This document shows positions 1 through 9,546 of a stretch of 64,000 nucleotides of DNA, piece after piece. Positions within the stretch are counted from its first letter, which is position 1; the number at the start of each line of letters is the position of its first letter. Position numbers and translations under genes: made by a program. The notes beneath the pieces were generated by a model, which ran no database searches, had not been told where the DNA came from, and worked only from the letters and a program-made list of their open reading frames with translations. Source of the DNA: Fulvivirgaceae bacterium JP3-4 (GTDB lineage Bacteria; Bacteroidota; Bacteroidia; Cytophagales; Cyclobacteriaceae); the NCBI GenBank assembly GCA_029309925.1, contig JARKND010000004.1:744001-808000 (forward strand). The letters run 5' to 3'.

Positions 1-1
1 T

Positions 2-436
2 GATAAAGCAAAAACAAGTTACATTTCGCACTCCAACCTCCGTTCATACATCAATAATATTTCATGCAATCATATTTTGCTAACGATGGACGTATGCTTC
101 GGAGGCACGTTGGACCCGGCAATTGCGCGCTCGCGCGGAGCTGATCCCAATGATGAACTCAGCAAGAACGAATTTCTTGCGCGGAAACTTTCAAAAAAAA
201 CCCGAAGGTACATTACATCGGGCGGGAAAGAATATGTTTCAGACGGAATCAACGGTAAGCATTCACCTTTCGCACTTCGTATTCTGGAAGCTTTAAAAAG
301 CCGTGGTGGAGACGATCGTATTCTCACCATAGGAGAAATCATACCTTTTTTGGAAAAGATAAAAGACCATGAGCCACGGTCTGGCGAGTTTGGCGATAAC
401 GAAAAAGGAAGCGACTTCGTGTTCGTTGCGCAGTAG
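2..436 (+). CDS. Caspase-like (peptidase C14) protein, C-terminal part, cut by window edge
   Basis: The frame is open from the first bases of the window to the TAG at 434-436, so the gene enters from the left and only about 144 C-terminal residues are visible. The sequence DVCFGGT fits the catalytic-cysteine motif of caspase/metacaspase p20 domains, and the following TSGGKEYVSDG and GKHSPFA segments are typical of the end of such domains in bacteria. The catalytic histidine (usually in a GHG motif) must lie upstream of the window. The protein ends soon after the domain, so any partner domains are N-terminal. The first possible internal start codon (a TTG at 77) lies directly before the catalytic cysteine and is not a real start. 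Function beyond cysteine peptidase is unknown. Confidence 0.85.
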   Translation, partial: DKAKTSYISHSNLRSYINNISCNHILLTMDVCFGGTLDPAIARSRGADPNDELSKNEFLARKLSKKTRRYITSGGKEYVSDGINGKHSPFALRILEALKSRGGDDRILTIGEIIPFLEKIKDHEPRSGEFGDNEKGSDFVFVAQ

Positions 437-540
437 GATTTCATTTTAGCACACATTGTTTATTCGAATACCGCATCATCCTTTCTCATTGTAGAAGCAA
501 ATCAACTTCAATCATTCATTCATTCCTTTCGGAAATAAAA

Positions 541-562
541 AAACCTCGCGAATGCGAGGTTT
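541..562 (-). terminator. Rho-independent terminator after ftsZ
   Basis: A perfect 9-bp stem (AAACCTCGC / GCGAGGTTT) with a 4-base loop is followed on the minus strand by a run of seven T. It lies about 130 bp after the ftsZ stop and probably ends the dcw transcript. Confidence 0.8.
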
Positions 563-576
563 AGGTTAAAAAATGT

Positions 577-602
577 CAGGTACGTCTTACCTGGATTTTT
601 TT
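577..602 (+). terminator. Terminator of the caspase-like gene
   Basis: A 6-bp stem (CAGGTA / TACCTG, 5-base loop) is followed on the plus strand by GA and seven T. It faces the ftsZ terminator, as expected between convergent genes. Confidence 0.65.
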
Positions 603-606
603 AATA

Positions 607-687
607 AGCATACCGGCACCGGCAAAAAATATTTACCACCAACAACCACTACGAATGGAGTAAATGACCAGTCGTGCCGGTAATGCT
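607..687 (-). repeat. Imperfect inverted repeat just downstream of ftsZ
   Basis: The arms AGCATACCGGCAC (607-619) and GTGCCGGTAATGCT (674-687) are reverse complements apart from one inserted base and are separated by 54 bases. On the ftsZ mRNA they would form a long-range stem a few bases after the stop codon. No T-run follows directly, so it is not a plain terminator. It may protect the 3' end or be a remnant of a small element. Confidence 0.5.
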
Positions 688-693
688 AGATCT

Positions 694-2256
694 TTAATCT
701 ACATTGTCGTGCAGGAATTTATTATTGCCCAACAATGAGTTATCATCATTCAAATTGTATTTCGAGATGTAAGGTTCAGAAGAATGCGGAACGTCATTCA
801 TCTTGACGCCTCTGCGAAGATACGCAGGCAACGACCACTTCTCATTAAATTCTTCTTTTGTCATTTCCTGCTTACGCTGCTTGAGGTGATTCTTGCGCTC
901 TTCCGCCTGTTGCTGAAGTCTCTCCTTCGTTTTACGGAGTTCCATCATGCCTTCATCGTTGATCACCTGATCTCCGTACTTTTCAGTCATGGGATCAAAG
1001 TCATCATCGCGCAGGAGGCTGTCATCGTCCTCCTGTGACTGTTCTACTTTGTTAAAGGGTCCGGAAAAGAAAAGCTCACGCTCATTGTTGCGCTCATCGA
1101 AACTTTCCTTCTTTGGTGGTGGAGGCGTTTGAGGCTGCTGAGGCTTCTGGCGCACCTGAATTTCTTTCGGCTGATTCATTGAATTGTCCTGCGCCTGATT
1201 CTGGAACAACCATCCCTGAGAGCGGTCGAGATCCATGACCTTCTTCTCTTCCTTTCTGTTGACCGGAAGTTTAGCCTCCATATGAAAACCAGTTGCAATC
1301 ACCGTGACGCGAATTCTGTCACCCAGGTCAGGGTCTACACCGTGACCGAAGATCATTTCGCCTTCGTCACCAGCCTGCTGCTGAATGTACTCCGTAATTT
1401 CCGTGAGTTCATCCATTTGCAGCTCGGCTTCAACACCTGAGATGATGGAAAGTAGAATCTTCTTCGCACCCATGATATCGCGGTTGTCGAGCAACGGAGA
1501 GGCTAGCGCACCTTCAGCAGCTTTTCTTGCGCGGTTCTCACCACGAGTTTCTGCAGAGCCCATTACAGCGGCACCGGCATTCAACATCACCGTGCGTACA
1601 TCCTGGAAGTCAACGTTGACATAACCAGCGAGCGTGATAATTTCAGCGATGCTTTTCGCAGCCGTAGTCAAGATGTTATCGGCTTGCGCGAATGCCTGGC
1701 CAATCGAAAGATTGCCGAAAATTTCGCGAAGCTTATCATTAAGAATTACCAGAACCGTATCACACGTCTGACGAAGTCCTTCGATACCGAGCTCTGCCTG
1801 TGAACCTTTCTTCTTTCCCTCGAATGAGAAAGGCGCAGTAACAATACCAACGGTGAGGATATCCATATCTTTAGCAATCTTGGCGATGACTGGTGCCGCT
1901 CCCGTTCCCGTTCCTCCACCCATACCCGCTGTGATGAACACCATCTTGGTGCCCGTCAACATCTCACGGATCTGGTCCTTGCTTTCCAGTGCTGCATTTT
2001 TTCCAACCTCAGGGTTTGCACCACACCCAAGTCCTTCAGTCAGGTTTGCACCGATCTGAAGTTTGTTGGGTACGGGACTCGCATTGAGTGCCTGGTTGTC
2101 AGTGTTGCAGACGACAAACTCAACATCCTTGATGCCTTGTTTGTACATGTGATTCACCGCATTGCTTCCTCCCCCGCCAACGCCAATCACTTTAATGATT
2201 GAGCGATGAACGCTATGTTTGGGGATTTCGAATTTGTAGGATCCTGTTTCAAACAT
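694..2256 (-). CDS. ftsZ: Cell division GTPase FtsZ
   Basis: FtsZ is the tubulin-like GTPase that polymerises into the Z-ring at mid-cell and recruits the division machinery. The 520-residue protein has the nucleotide-binding segment GGGGSNAVNHM near residue 27, the tubulin signature GGGTGTG at residues 113-119, and the T7 loop NVDFQDVR near residue 215. The conserved core ends near residue 320. A long Q/P/E-rich linker follows, and then an SLPAYLRRGVKMNDVPHSS block characteristic of the C-terminus in Bacteroidota. It is the last gene of the dcw cluster, 22 bp after ftsA. Its leader carries the ACAACCACTA motif also seen before ftsA and mraZ. Confidence 0.98.
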   Translation of the reverse strand: MFETGSYKFEIPKHSVHRSIIKVIGVGGGGSNAVNHMYKQGIKDVEFVVCNTDNQALNASPVPNKLQIGANLTEGLGCGANPEVGKNAALESKDQIREMLTGTKMVFITAGMGGGTGTGAAPVIAKIAKDMDILTVGIVTAPFSFEGKKKGSQAELGIEGLRQTCDTVLVILNDKLREIFGNLSIGQAFAQADNILTTAAKSIAEIITLAGYVNVDFQDVRTVMLNAGAAVMGSAETRGENRARKAAEGALASPLLDNRDIMGAKKILLSIISGVEAELQMDELTEITEYIQQQAGDEGEMIFGHGVDPDLGDRIRVTVIATGFHMEAKLPVNRKEEKKVMDLDRSQGWLFQNQAQDNSMNQPKEIQVRQKPQQPQTPPPPKKESFDERNNERELFFSGPFNKVEQSQEDDDSLLRDDDFDPMTEKYGDQVINDEGMMELRKTKERLQQQAEERKNHLKQRKQEMTKEEFNEKWSLPAYLRRGVKMNDVPHSSEPYISKYNLNDDNSLLGNNKFLHDNVD

Positions 2257-2266
2257 ATGATTTAAT

Positions 2267-2276
2267 TAGTGGTTGT
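2267..2276 (-). promoter_or_regulatory. Shared leader motif before ftsZ
   Basis: On the minus strand the decamer ACAACCACTA sits 11 bases before the ftsZ start. The same decamer lies before ftsA (3609-3618) and mraZ (17270-17279). It resembles no Shine-Dalgarno sequence. Its role is unknown, but repetition in front of three cluster genes suggests a translational or RNA-binding signal. Confidence 0.4.
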
Positions 2277-2278
2277 GC

Positions 2279-3592
2279 TTAGTATTCGTTTTTACCATCG
2301 AGGTCATCGATCAGCAAACTTTTTGTTTTGTTTAGAATATCATTGAAGAAATTCCGTGAAGGTGCAACTGGTTGTTGCTTTTTGATTTTGACTGCCTTAA
2401 CTGTCTCACGCGCTTCCTTGTAACGGTCTGCGCGTTCATCCAATGATCTGAAACCGCTAAGCACCAGACCAACGGAAGTTGCATACATTGGGCTCTTCAC
2501 CGCCTCGATCTTAGTCTTACCAAGATGTTCATTCGGATATCCTATCCGGGTATCCATGCCCGTCATATATTCTACAAGTTGTTTCAGGTTTGCCAGTTGA
2601 GCGCCACCACCAGTGATCACGATTCCACCAGCCAGGCGATTTTCGAAACCGGAGCTGATGATCTCAGCATGCGCCATCTCGATGATCTCCTCCATTCTTG
2701 CCTGGATAATGTTCGAAAGGTTTTTTACCGAGATCTCTTTCGCAGCGCGATTTCTGATCCCGGGAATGGAAACGATCTCGTTCGGGCTTGCTTCTTCAGC
2801 AATCGCTTTTCCGAAGCGTGTCTTGAGCTGCTCCGCCTGCTGCGGCAGAACCATCAGTCCCTGCTTAATGTCGTTCGTCACGATGTTTCCACCAAATGGA
2901 ATGACAGCCGTGTGACGGATAATGTTATCGTAGAAGATCGCGATGTCAGTTGTACCACCGCCAATGTCAATCAGACAAACACCGGCTTCTTTTTCTTCAT
3001 CGCTCAACACCGCAAGGCTTGACGCAAGTGGTTCAAGGATCAGGTCTTCGATCTCAAGGCCTGCTCTGCGAATACACTTGTTGATATTGTTGATCGCGTT
3101 GGTTTGCGCGGTGATGATGTGGAAATCAGCTTCCAGTCTGACACCGGACATGCCAACGGGTTCTTTAATTCCGTCTTCGTAGTCGACCATGTAATCCTGC
3201 GGCATTACGTGGATGATCTGGCTTCCCGGAGGAACAACCATGCGATACATGTCCTGCGTCAGGCGTTCAACATCGTCAATAGTAATCTCGTCTTCCTTCG
3301 AAGTGCGTGTAATGCCACCGTGCTGGATGAAGCTTCGGATGTGCTGACCTGCGATGCCAACATTCACGATACCGATGTCGATACCGGACTGATCGCTGGC
3401 TTCTTTAATTGCTTTTTCAATTGCATAGACAGTTTTGTCGATGTTAAAGACAATCCCCTTCACTACTCCTTCCGACTCTGCCTTGCCCATACCAAGCACT
3501 TCGAGTTTTCCGAACTCGTTCTTGCGACCCACGATAACACAAATTTTCGTTGTGCCAATGTCGAGTCCGACTACTATTTTTTCCTGTTCCAT
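2279..3592 (-). CDS. ftsA: Cell division protein FtsA
   Basis: FtsA is an actin-like ATPase that tethers FtsZ filaments to the membrane. The 437-residue protein shows the actin-family phosphate-1 motif GLDIGTTKICVIVG at residues 9-22, the phosphate-2 motif LIDIGGGTTDIAIF near residue 208, and the adenosine motif IVITGGGAQL near residue 325. These mark the interleaved 1A, 1C, 2A and 2B subdomains. It lies directly upstream of ftsZ, the usual arrangement. The gap to ftsQ is 111 bp, longer than elsewhere in the cluster, so an internal promoter or processing site is possible there. Confidence 0.97.
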   Translation of the reverse strand: MEQEKIVVGLDIGTTKICVIVGRKNEFGKLEVLGMGKAESEGVVKGIVFNIDKTVYAIEKAIKEASDQSGIDIGIVNVGIAGQHIRSFIQHGGITRTSKEDEITIDDVERLTQDMYRMVVPPGSQIIHVMPQDYMVDYEDGIKEPVGMSGVRLEADFHIITAQTNAINNINKCIRRAGLEIEDLILEPLASSLAVLSDEEKEAGVCLIDIGGGTTDIAIFYDNIIRHTAVIPFGGNIVTNDIKQGLMVLPQQAEQLKTRFGKAIAEEASPNEIVSIPGIRNRAAKEISVKNLSNIIQARMEEIIEMAHAEIISSGFENRLAGGIVITGGGAQLANLKQLVEYMTGMDTRIGYPNEHLGKTKIEAVKSPMYATSVGLVLSGFRSLDERADRYKEARETVKAVKIKKQQPVAPSRNFFNDILNKTKSLLIDDLDGKNEY

Positions 3593-3608
3593 GATCTGAT
3601 TTAATTAT

Positions 3609-3618
3609 TAGTGGTTGT
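3609..3618 (-). promoter_or_regulatory. Shared leader motif before ftsA
   Basis: This is the second copy of ACAACCACTA on the minus strand, 17 bases before the ftsA start. The flanking AATTAAATCA is also shared with the ftsZ leader, so the two leaders are related over about 20 bases. Confidence 0.4.
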
Positions 3619-3662
3619 GTGTTGTTCTAATTCGTTTATCAAATATTATGTTTTATCTCTCC

Positions 3663-3702
3663 TATTACGGGCTATGGCTTTTGGCTATGGCTATGGCCAA
3701 TT
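3663..3702. repeat. Short degenerate array of a GGCTAT unit
   Basis: The ftsA-ftsQ gap holds repeats of GGCTAT(GG) with a period of 6 to 7 bases, ending two bases before the ftsQ stop. It is less regular than the heptamer and octamer arrays elsewhere in the window and no facing partner array was found. Confidence 0.4.
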
Positions 3703-3703
3703 G

Positions 3704-4468
3704 CTATTCTGCTATTATCTGGCCATCGAATTCTAAGTTTATCTTGCTGTACTTGTTCCATCCTACGCGTGGAATGATCTCTTTATAAAAAATTGTCAGT
3801 TTCTTAAATTTTGTTTCAAGGTTATCAGGTGTTCCGAATTCAATGCGCTCGTCACCGATCTGCGGAAGCAAGGTTATCCTGGCCTTTCCATCAATATCAA
3901 GTTCGGTGATCTGTGCCTTCAGGAAATCGTCATCATTAATATGATTCAGCATTTCCATGAGCTGTCGGCCTTCGTCACTGTCGTTCATATTGTCCTGCCG
4001 AAGGAGCTCGCGTACTTTAGCTCCGCTTAACAGGATCACACGTGACGTGTACTTGTCGGACACGGGCATCACTGTTCCGTCCTCAGCGATGTAGCCATCC
4101 GGACCATCGTTTCTCATGATCCTGGCAACAGGTCTGCGCAGTGACGCTTTCACTGTAATGTTTCCTTTGAGATCACTATACAGTTCGGCATCTTTCACAA
4201 ACGGGTCGCTCTTTATCTTCTTTTCAATTGCCTTGAAATCGAGCTTGTCGATGCTTGCACCTTTGATGTTCTCGTTATCGAGATCCATCAGGTCTGCGAT
4301 ATCAGCTTCATCTAAAAAATGGTTCTCCTTTACATTCTCAATTTTAATCGAGATGTCACGGACGGCCACGTCACCTTTCATACGTTCCGCGAAAGCAATC
4401 AACCCAAACAACACCACCAACACCGCTGCAATTTTGAGCTTCCGCCCGATGTTGATTTTAATCTTCAT
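3704..4468 (-). CDS. ftsQ: Cell division protein FtsQ
   Basis: FtsQ is a bitopic membrane protein linking early and late divisome proteins through its periplasmic part. The 254-residue sequence has a short cytoplasmic N-terminus, one membrane segment near residues 12-26, then a POTRA-like region (about 38-110, including the SIDKLDFKAIEKKIKSDPFVKDAEL stretch spanning residues 72-96) and a beta domain to the end. Similarity across phyla is low, so the call rests on this topology and on the position between murC and ftsA. Its start overlaps the murC stop by 11 bp, suggesting translational coupling. Confidence 0.9.
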   Translation of the reverse strand: MKIKINIGRKLKIAAVLVVLFGLIAFAERMKGDVAVRDISIKIENVKENHFLDEADIADLMDLDNENIKGASIDKLDFKAIEKKIKSDPFVKDAELYSDLKGNITVKASLRRPVARIMRNDGPDGYIAEDGTVMPVSDKYTSRVILLSGAKVRELLRQDNMNDSDEGRQLMEMLNHINDDDFLKAQITELDIDGKARITLLPQIGDERIEFGTPDNLETKFKKLTIFYKEIIPRVGWNKYSKINLEFDGQIIAE

Positions 4469-5852
4469 ATTTACGTGTCAACATTTTTTGTATTGGCTGA
4501 ATAAAAGTATCGATATCGCCTGCCCCTACCGTTGCGAGTACTTCGATATCCATCGTCTCGAGTTTGTCCAGCAAATCGGCTTTGCTCGCACGCACCTTCA
4601 CCGGACTGGTAACGTCCTTGAAGATCATGTCCGAATCCACGCCCGGAATCGGAAGCTCTCTTGCCGGATAGATGTCCATCAGTACAAGTTGATCTGCGAT
4701 GCTGAGGCTTTTTGAAAAACCTTCCGCAAAATCACGCGTTCTGGAGTACAGATGAGGCTGAAAGATCACTGTCAGCTTCTTCGAACCATACATCGATTTC
4801 ATTGACTTCAGAAACGCTTCGATCTCTGCAGGATGATGAGCGTAGTCATCGACAAAGATCACACGTTTTCCTTTCATCACGAATTCAAATCTCCGCTTAA
4901 CGCCAGCGAAAGATTCCAACGCTTTCTTAATCGTTGGCAGATCAACTCCGCAATGCGTAGCTGCAACAGAGGCGGCAATCGCATTTTCAATGTTATGAAA
5001 ACCGGGGACACCGAGCCTAACGTGTTCGACTTTTCCAAATCCATGGAGGTCGAATTCAAAAAATCCGCTCTTCGCTTTTATGTTGCCGGCAAAAAATTGT
5101 CCCCGGCTCATGCTGTAAATATGTTTAGTGACGTGGCTGATATCAGAGGCGAGCAAGTCAGCAATCGACTCATGAATGATCAGATGACCACCCTTATTAA
5201 TCTGTTTGATAAAATCCTTGAACGATGTGATGACGCTGTTGTGATCACCATAGATGTCAAGATGATCGGCATCAGCTGACGTAACGATTGCGATCTGAGG
5301 AAAAAGCCTCAGGAAGGATCTGTCAAATTCATCGGCTTCCGCAACAGCGATGGTATCTTTCGTTACTTCACCGTTCATGATCAGGTTTGAATTATAGTTG
5401 GTAGTGATACCTCCTAAAAAGCCAACCATGCTTTTGTTCGCAGTCTTCAGGATGTGTGCCACCATTGAAGACGTTGTTGTCTTACCATGAGTGCCCGCTA
5501 CCGCCACCGTTGTATAATCCTTGGAAATCAATCCCAGAACTTCAGAGCGTTTCATGATAGCGTAGCCTTTCTCTTTCAGATAAGCGTGCTCCTTGTGATC
5601 TTTCGGAATTGCTGGAGTGAAAATCACAAGCGTTCTATCTTTTTTACTGATCACTTGCTGAGGAATGAATTTTACGTCATCATCATAATGCACAACCATT
5701 CCTTCTTTCTCAAGCTCTTTTGTGAGAACAGTAGACGTCTTATCATAACCGGCAACGAACAGCCCCTTCTTCATAAACCACCGCGCAAGGGCACTCATTC
5801 CGATTCCTCCGATTCCTAAAAAATAAATATTATCGTACTGCTCTAACTTCAC
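4458..5852 (-). CDS. murC: UDP-N-acetylmuramate--L-alanine ligase MurC
   Basis: MurC adds L-alanine to UDP-MurNAc with ATP, the first step of stem peptide assembly in the cytoplasm. The 464-residue protein begins with a Rossmann segment (FLGIGGIGMSALARWF, residues 11-26). It carries the Mur ligase ATP motif AGTHGKTTTSSMV near residue 119 and the central-domain residues EADEFDRSFL. The FVDDYAHHPAEIEAF stretch near residue 330 is characteristic of MurC. It starts 4 bp after murG and overlaps ftsQ, consistent with one polycistronic message. Confidence 0.97.
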   Translation of the reverse strand: MKLEQYDNIYFLGIGGIGMSALARWFMKKGLFVAGYDKTSTVLTKELEKEGMVVHYDDDVKFIPQQVISKKDRTLVIFTPAIPKDHKEHAYLKEKGYAIMKRSEVLGLISKDYTTVAVAGTHGKTTTSSMVAHILKTANKSMVGFLGGITTNYNSNLIMNGEVTKDTIAVAEADEFDRSFLRLFPQIAIVTSADADHLDIYGDHNSVITSFKDFIKQINKGGHLIIHESIADLLASDISHVTKHIYSMSRGQFFAGNIKAKSGFFEFDLHGFGKVEHVRLGVPGFHNIENAIAASVAATHCGVDLPTIKKALESFAGVKRRFEFVMKGKRVIFVDDYAHHPAEIEAFLKSMKSMYGSKKLTVIFQPHLYSRTRDFAEGFSKSLSIADQLVLMDIYPARELPIPGVDSDMIFKDVTSPVKVRASKADLLDKLETMDIEVLATVGAGDIDTFIQPIQKMLTRKYED

Positions 5853-5856
5853 CGTT

Positions 5857-6972
5857 CTATTCTTTAATCAGTTTTTCAATTTCGTTTACAATATCTTCCG
5901 TTGCTCTTGGTCTGGCGAGCTTCAGGATGTTCGCGCCAAGCTTAGCCGCGAGATTTTCGTCAAACAACAACTTCAGCGCTTCGTCAACCAGCTTTGCTTT
6001 TGCATCTTTATCTGCCACGAGCAAGGCTGCATCTTTATCAACCAAAGCCATCGCATTTTTCGTCTGATGGTCTTCAGCAACATTCGGTGACGGCACGAGG
6101 ATCGTTGGCTTTCCCGCGATACACAATTCTGAAACAGCAAGCGCACCAGAGCGTGAGATCACAACATCCGCGGCAGCGTAAGCCAGATCCATCTCTTTTA
6201 CAAAATCCTGCACGCGAATCCTCTTCATATCGTATTTACCCAGCGGAGCGCGGTATGTCTCGTAATATCCTTTCCCCGTTTGCCAGATCACCTGAACTCC
6301 CGCATCGATCAGTTTCTCAATGTTGTGGAGAATAGCCTCGTTAATGCTTCTGGCTCCGAGGCTTCCTCCGATGATCAACAATGTTTTTGTAGCACCATCG
6401 AATCCGAAGTGAGCAAGTCCTTTCGTACGTTTTTCGCCAACACTGATAATATCTTTTCTTACCGGGTTTCCGGTGAGAACAATTTTTTCTTTCGGAAAAT
6501 ATTTTTCCATTCCATCATAAGCCACACACACTTTGCTAGCCTTGTCAGCAACCTGTTTGTTCGCCAACCCTGCGAAGGAATTTTGTTCCTGGATGATCGC
6601 GGGAACACCGAAGCGGGTCGCAGCCATCATGATCGGGCCGCTCGCGTATCCACCCGTTCCAATGACAGCATGTGGCTTATAGCGCCTGATGATCACCGCA
6701 GCTCTGATGTAGCTGACGACAACTTTTACCGGGAAGAGTAAATTCGACAATGTGAGCTTGCGCTGGAGGCCACTGATCCACAGGCCGATGATCTTGTATC
6801 CGGCATCCGGCACACGTGTCATCTCCATTCGTCCTTTCGCGCCAACAAAAAGTATTTGCGCATTCGGATGACGCTCACGGAATGAATTCGCGATAGCAAT
6901 GGCTGGAAAGATGTGGCCACCGGTTCCTCCACCGCTAATGATCAAACGATATGGTTGCCCATTGGTACTCAA
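5857..6972 (-). CDS. murG: UDP-GlcNAc:lipid I N-acetylglucosamine transferase MurG
   Basis: MurG transfers GlcNAc from UDP-GlcNAc to lipid I, making lipid II at the inner face of the membrane. The 371-residue GT-B enzyme has the N-terminal glycine-rich loop ISGGGTGGHIFPA (residues 12-24), the second-domain loop IIGGSLGAR near residue 200, and the donor-binding SRSGALAVSELCIAGKPTIL stretch near residue 272. Its ATG overlaps the ftsW stop by 4 bp (ATGA), a sign of coupled translation. Length is normal for the family. Confidence 0.97.
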   Translation of the reverse strand: MSTNGQPYRLIISGGGTGGHIFPAIAIANSFRERHPNAQILFVGAKGRMEMTRVPDAGYKIIGLWISGLQRKLTLSNLLFPVKVVVSYIRAAVIIRRYKPHAVIGTGGYASGPIMMAATRFGVPAIIQEQNSFAGLANKQVADKASKVCVAYDGMEKYFPKEKIVLTGNPVRKDIISVGEKRTKGLAHFGFDGATKTLLIIGGSLGARSINEAILHNIEKLIDAGVQVIWQTGKGYYETYRAPLGKYDMKRIRVQDFVKEMDLAYAAADVVISRSGALAVSELCIAGKPTILVPSPNVAEDHQTKNAMALVDKDAALLVADKDAKAKLVDEALKLLFDENLAAKLGANILKLARPRATEDIVNEIEKLIKE

Positions 6973-8171
6973 GCTGCCTGTGCTGTTGAAACGGTTTTAC
7001 TTTCTTTAACTTTCTCTTTCGACTCTTCTTTCTCTTTGCCCTGATCCCATGCTTTGTCCTGTTCACCACGGCTCACACTCAACACGATACCGAGCGCAAG
7101 TCCTGTGAACACCATTGAAGTTCCTCCCATCGAGATCAGCGGAAGTGGCTGACCAGTTACCGGGCCTAGTCCAACAACAACTCCCATGTTTACCATTGCC
7201 TGACAGACAAGGTCGAAGCACAATCCTGCAGAGAGCAGTCCTCCGAACGCTCGCTCACTGTTGTACGCTGCTTTCATTCCGCGGTGCAGAAGGAGAAGGT
7301 ATAGTGCGATCAGCACCACAGCGCCAATCATTCCATATTCTTCAATGTATATCGCGAAGATGAAGTCGGCATAAGGGTTAGGAAGAATGTTGCGCTGATC
7401 GCTGTTGCCAGGACCTTTTCCCAACACTCCGCCAGTAGCCACCGCGATAAAGCCGTGCTTGTTCTGGAACGTTGGTTCTTTTTCTCCCTGACTGAATGCG
7501 ATAAAATCCTTGATACGGTTCACCATCGTACCACCGCGCGACCCGAACTTAAAGGCAAGTGCTCCGAATAAAATCCCTACGAAGAACAGCATCGCGAGGT
7601 ATTTCATTGGGACACGGCCAATGAACATGATCAGCATGCAGGTGATCAGCAGAAGAATCGCAGTTGACATGTTCGTCAATGCAATGAGCCCGCAGATGGT
7701 TCCACACCAGAACAAGATGGGTATCAATGATTCTTTAATGTCTTCAATATTCTGCTGGCGTTTTGAAAGCATTGCAGCCAGGTTCACGATCAGCGCCAGA
7801 CTTGCGAAGTCTGAAGGCTGAAATGAACCAACGAGTGGGACTTCAATCCAGCGTGCTGCATCGTTCACGGAAGTTCCATTCACAAACGTGTAGATCAAGA
7901 GTGGAATGCTGACAAGCAGGGCAAGCCTGGATATTTTTGAATAATATCTGTAGTCAACTTTGTGGGCGAACCACATCGCAGCAAGCCCGATCAATACATG
8001 CATGGTATGTCTCAGGAGCAAAGCTTCGGGAGAAGAAGTTTTCTTAAATGCCAGCGTTCCGATCGAGCTGTACACGACCAGGATGCTGATCATCGAGAGT
8101 GCAAACACAACTGCCCAGATCACCCTGTCTCCCTGCATGTGCTTGTCTGCCCATTCTTTCACTTTTGTCAT
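6969..8171 (-). CDS. ftsW: SEDS peptidoglycan polymerase FtsW
   Basis: FtsW is the septal glycosyltransferase of the SEDS family and works with the transpeptidase FtsI (encoded in the same cluster) to polymerise lipid II. The 400-residue protein has about ten hydrophobic segments. The conserved region KGPGNSDQRNILPNPYADFIFAIYIEEYG, around residues 252-280, includes the ExG motif of SEDS proteins, and GQPLPLISMGGTSM lies near residue 340. A charged K/E-rich tail follows the last membrane segment. It could be a RodA paralogue by sequence alone, but its location in the dcw cluster between murD and murG supports FtsW. Confidence 0.95.
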   Translation of the reverse strand: MTKVKEWADKHMQGDRVIWAVVFALSMISILVVYSSIGTLAFKKTSSPEALLLRHTMHVLIGLAAMWFAHKVDYRYYSKISRLALLVSIPLLIYTFVNGTSVNDAARWIEVPLVGSFQPSDFASLALIVNLAAMLSKRQQNIEDIKESLIPILFWCGTICGLIALTNMSTAILLLITCMLIMFIGRVPMKYLAMLFFVGILFGALAFKFGSRGGTMVNRIKDFIAFSQGEKEPTFQNKHGFIAVATGGVLGKGPGNSDQRNILPNPYADFIFAIYIEEYGMIGAVVLIALYLLLLHRGMKAAYNSERAFGGLLSAGLCFDLVCQAMVNMGVVVGLGPVTGQPLPLISMGGTSMVFTGLALGIVLSVSRGEQDKAWDQGKEKEESKEKVKESKTVSTAQAA

Positions 8172-8187
8172 AGGGGTTTGCTTTTGG

Positions 8188-9546
8188 TTAACCTTCTATT
8201 TGTTTTTTCAACTCGGAAACTGCCTCACGGAACTGGTTTCCACGGTCTTCATAATTCTTAAATAAGTCGAAGCTTGCACACGCTGGTGAAAGCAGCACGA
8301 TGTCGCCTTTCTGCGCTGCATTCAACGCCATCTTCACAAGCTCCCTCACACTTTGTGTTTCCATCACCTGGGGAACAACGCCACCAAAAGCCTTCTTCAA
8401 TTTTTCATTGTCCTTGCCCAGGCATATGAGTGTCTTCACTTTTTTCTTCACTTCATCTTTGATCAGGTTGTAATCGTTGCCTTTATCGACTCCGCCAGCG
8501 ATCCACACAAGGGGTTGATTATAACTTCCCAATGCATAAACAACGGAGTCGACATTGGTTGCTTTCGAATCATTGATGAATTCTACGCCTTTTATAACCC
8601 CGACCGGCTCGAGACGGTGAGGTGCGTTCTTGAATGTTTTAAGTCCCTCCTTAATCTGATCAACGCTTACGCCTGCCAGCACCGCAGCCGAAACTGCAGA
8701 CATTGTGTTGATCAGGTTGTGCGGGCCTTTCAATGTTGTTTCGTCCTGCCCAATCCTGAAGGCCTGACCTCCAATATTGAATGACATTTTGGTGCCATCG
8801 TATTTGACGCCAGCTTGTGAACTGTTTCTGAGAGACACAGGAACCTTTTTCGGAACGATGGCGCGGGTATCAAGCTCTTTTGCAATTACCGGATCGTCCT
8901 CGTAATAAATGAAGTGTTGCTGCGGCTCCATGTTTTCAACAATGAGAAACTTTGAGTTGACATAGTTCTGCATGTTGTATTCATAACGATCGAGGTGATC
9001 AGGAGTGATGTTTAATAGAACTGCAATGTCTGGCTTGAAGGTATCTGTACCGTCAAGCTGGAAACTGCTCAACTCCAGTACAAACCAGTCAAACTTTTTC
9101 TCAGCGACCTGGCGGGCCATGCTGAAACCAACGTTACCGGCAAGCGCAACATTCAGGCCTGCGCTTTTCATCAAATGATAGGTTAGCAGGGTTGTAGTTG
9201 TCTTTCCATTGGTGCCTGTGATAGCTACGATGTTCGCCTGACCGACATGTTGATACGCGAACTCAATCTCATCAATAATATTGATGTGAGCTGATTTCAC
9301 GGCTTTAATGATCGGTGCCTTGTCGGGAATGCCCGGGCTCTTGATCACGAGCGATGCATTGAGAATTTTGCTCTCGGTATGTTGCCCTTCTTCAAAATCA
9401 ATCCCGTTCGATGAAAGTTCGGCCTTGTATTTGTCCTTGATCGGTGCCTGATCAGATACAAAAACATCCATACCCTTTGCTTTTGCAAGCAAGGCTGCAC
9501 CAGTTCCGCTTTCTCCTGCGCCTAATATGACGATCCTTTCTTTCAT
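8188..9546 (-). CDS. murD: UDP-N-acetylmuramoylalanine--D-glutamate ligase MurD
   Basis: MurD adds D-glutamate to UDP-MurNAc-L-Ala. The 452-residue protein starts with a Rossmann loop ([15 protein letters not shown]) and has the ATP-binding motif [13 protein letters not shown] near residue 109. It also carries the [10 protein letters not shown] motif near residue 180 and [12 protein letters not shown] near residue 310, both typical of Mur ligases of the D type. The start overlaps the mraY stop by 4 bp (ATGA). Confidence 0.97.
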   Translation of the reverse strand: MKERIVILGAGESGTGAALLAKAKGMDVFVSDQAPIKDKYKAELSSNGIDFEEGQHTESKILNASLVIKSPGIPDKAPIIKAVKSAHINIIDEIEFAYQHVGQANIVAITGTNGKTTTTLLTYHLMKSAGLNVALAGNVGFSMARQVAEKKFDWFVLELSSFQLDGTDTFKPDIAVLLNITPDHLDRYEYNMQNYVNSKFLIVENMEPQQHFIYYEDDPVIAKELDTRAIVPKKVPVSLRNSSQAGVKYDGTKMSFNIGGQAFRIGQDETTLKGPHNLINTMSAVSAAVLAGVSVDQIKEGLKTFKNAPHRLEPVGVIKGVEFINDSKATNVDSVVYALGSYNQPLVWIAGGVDKGNDYNLIKDEVKKKVKTLICLGKDNEKLKKAFGGVVPQVMETQSVRELVKMALNAAQKGDIVLLSPACASFDLFKNYEDRGNQFREAVSELKKQIEG

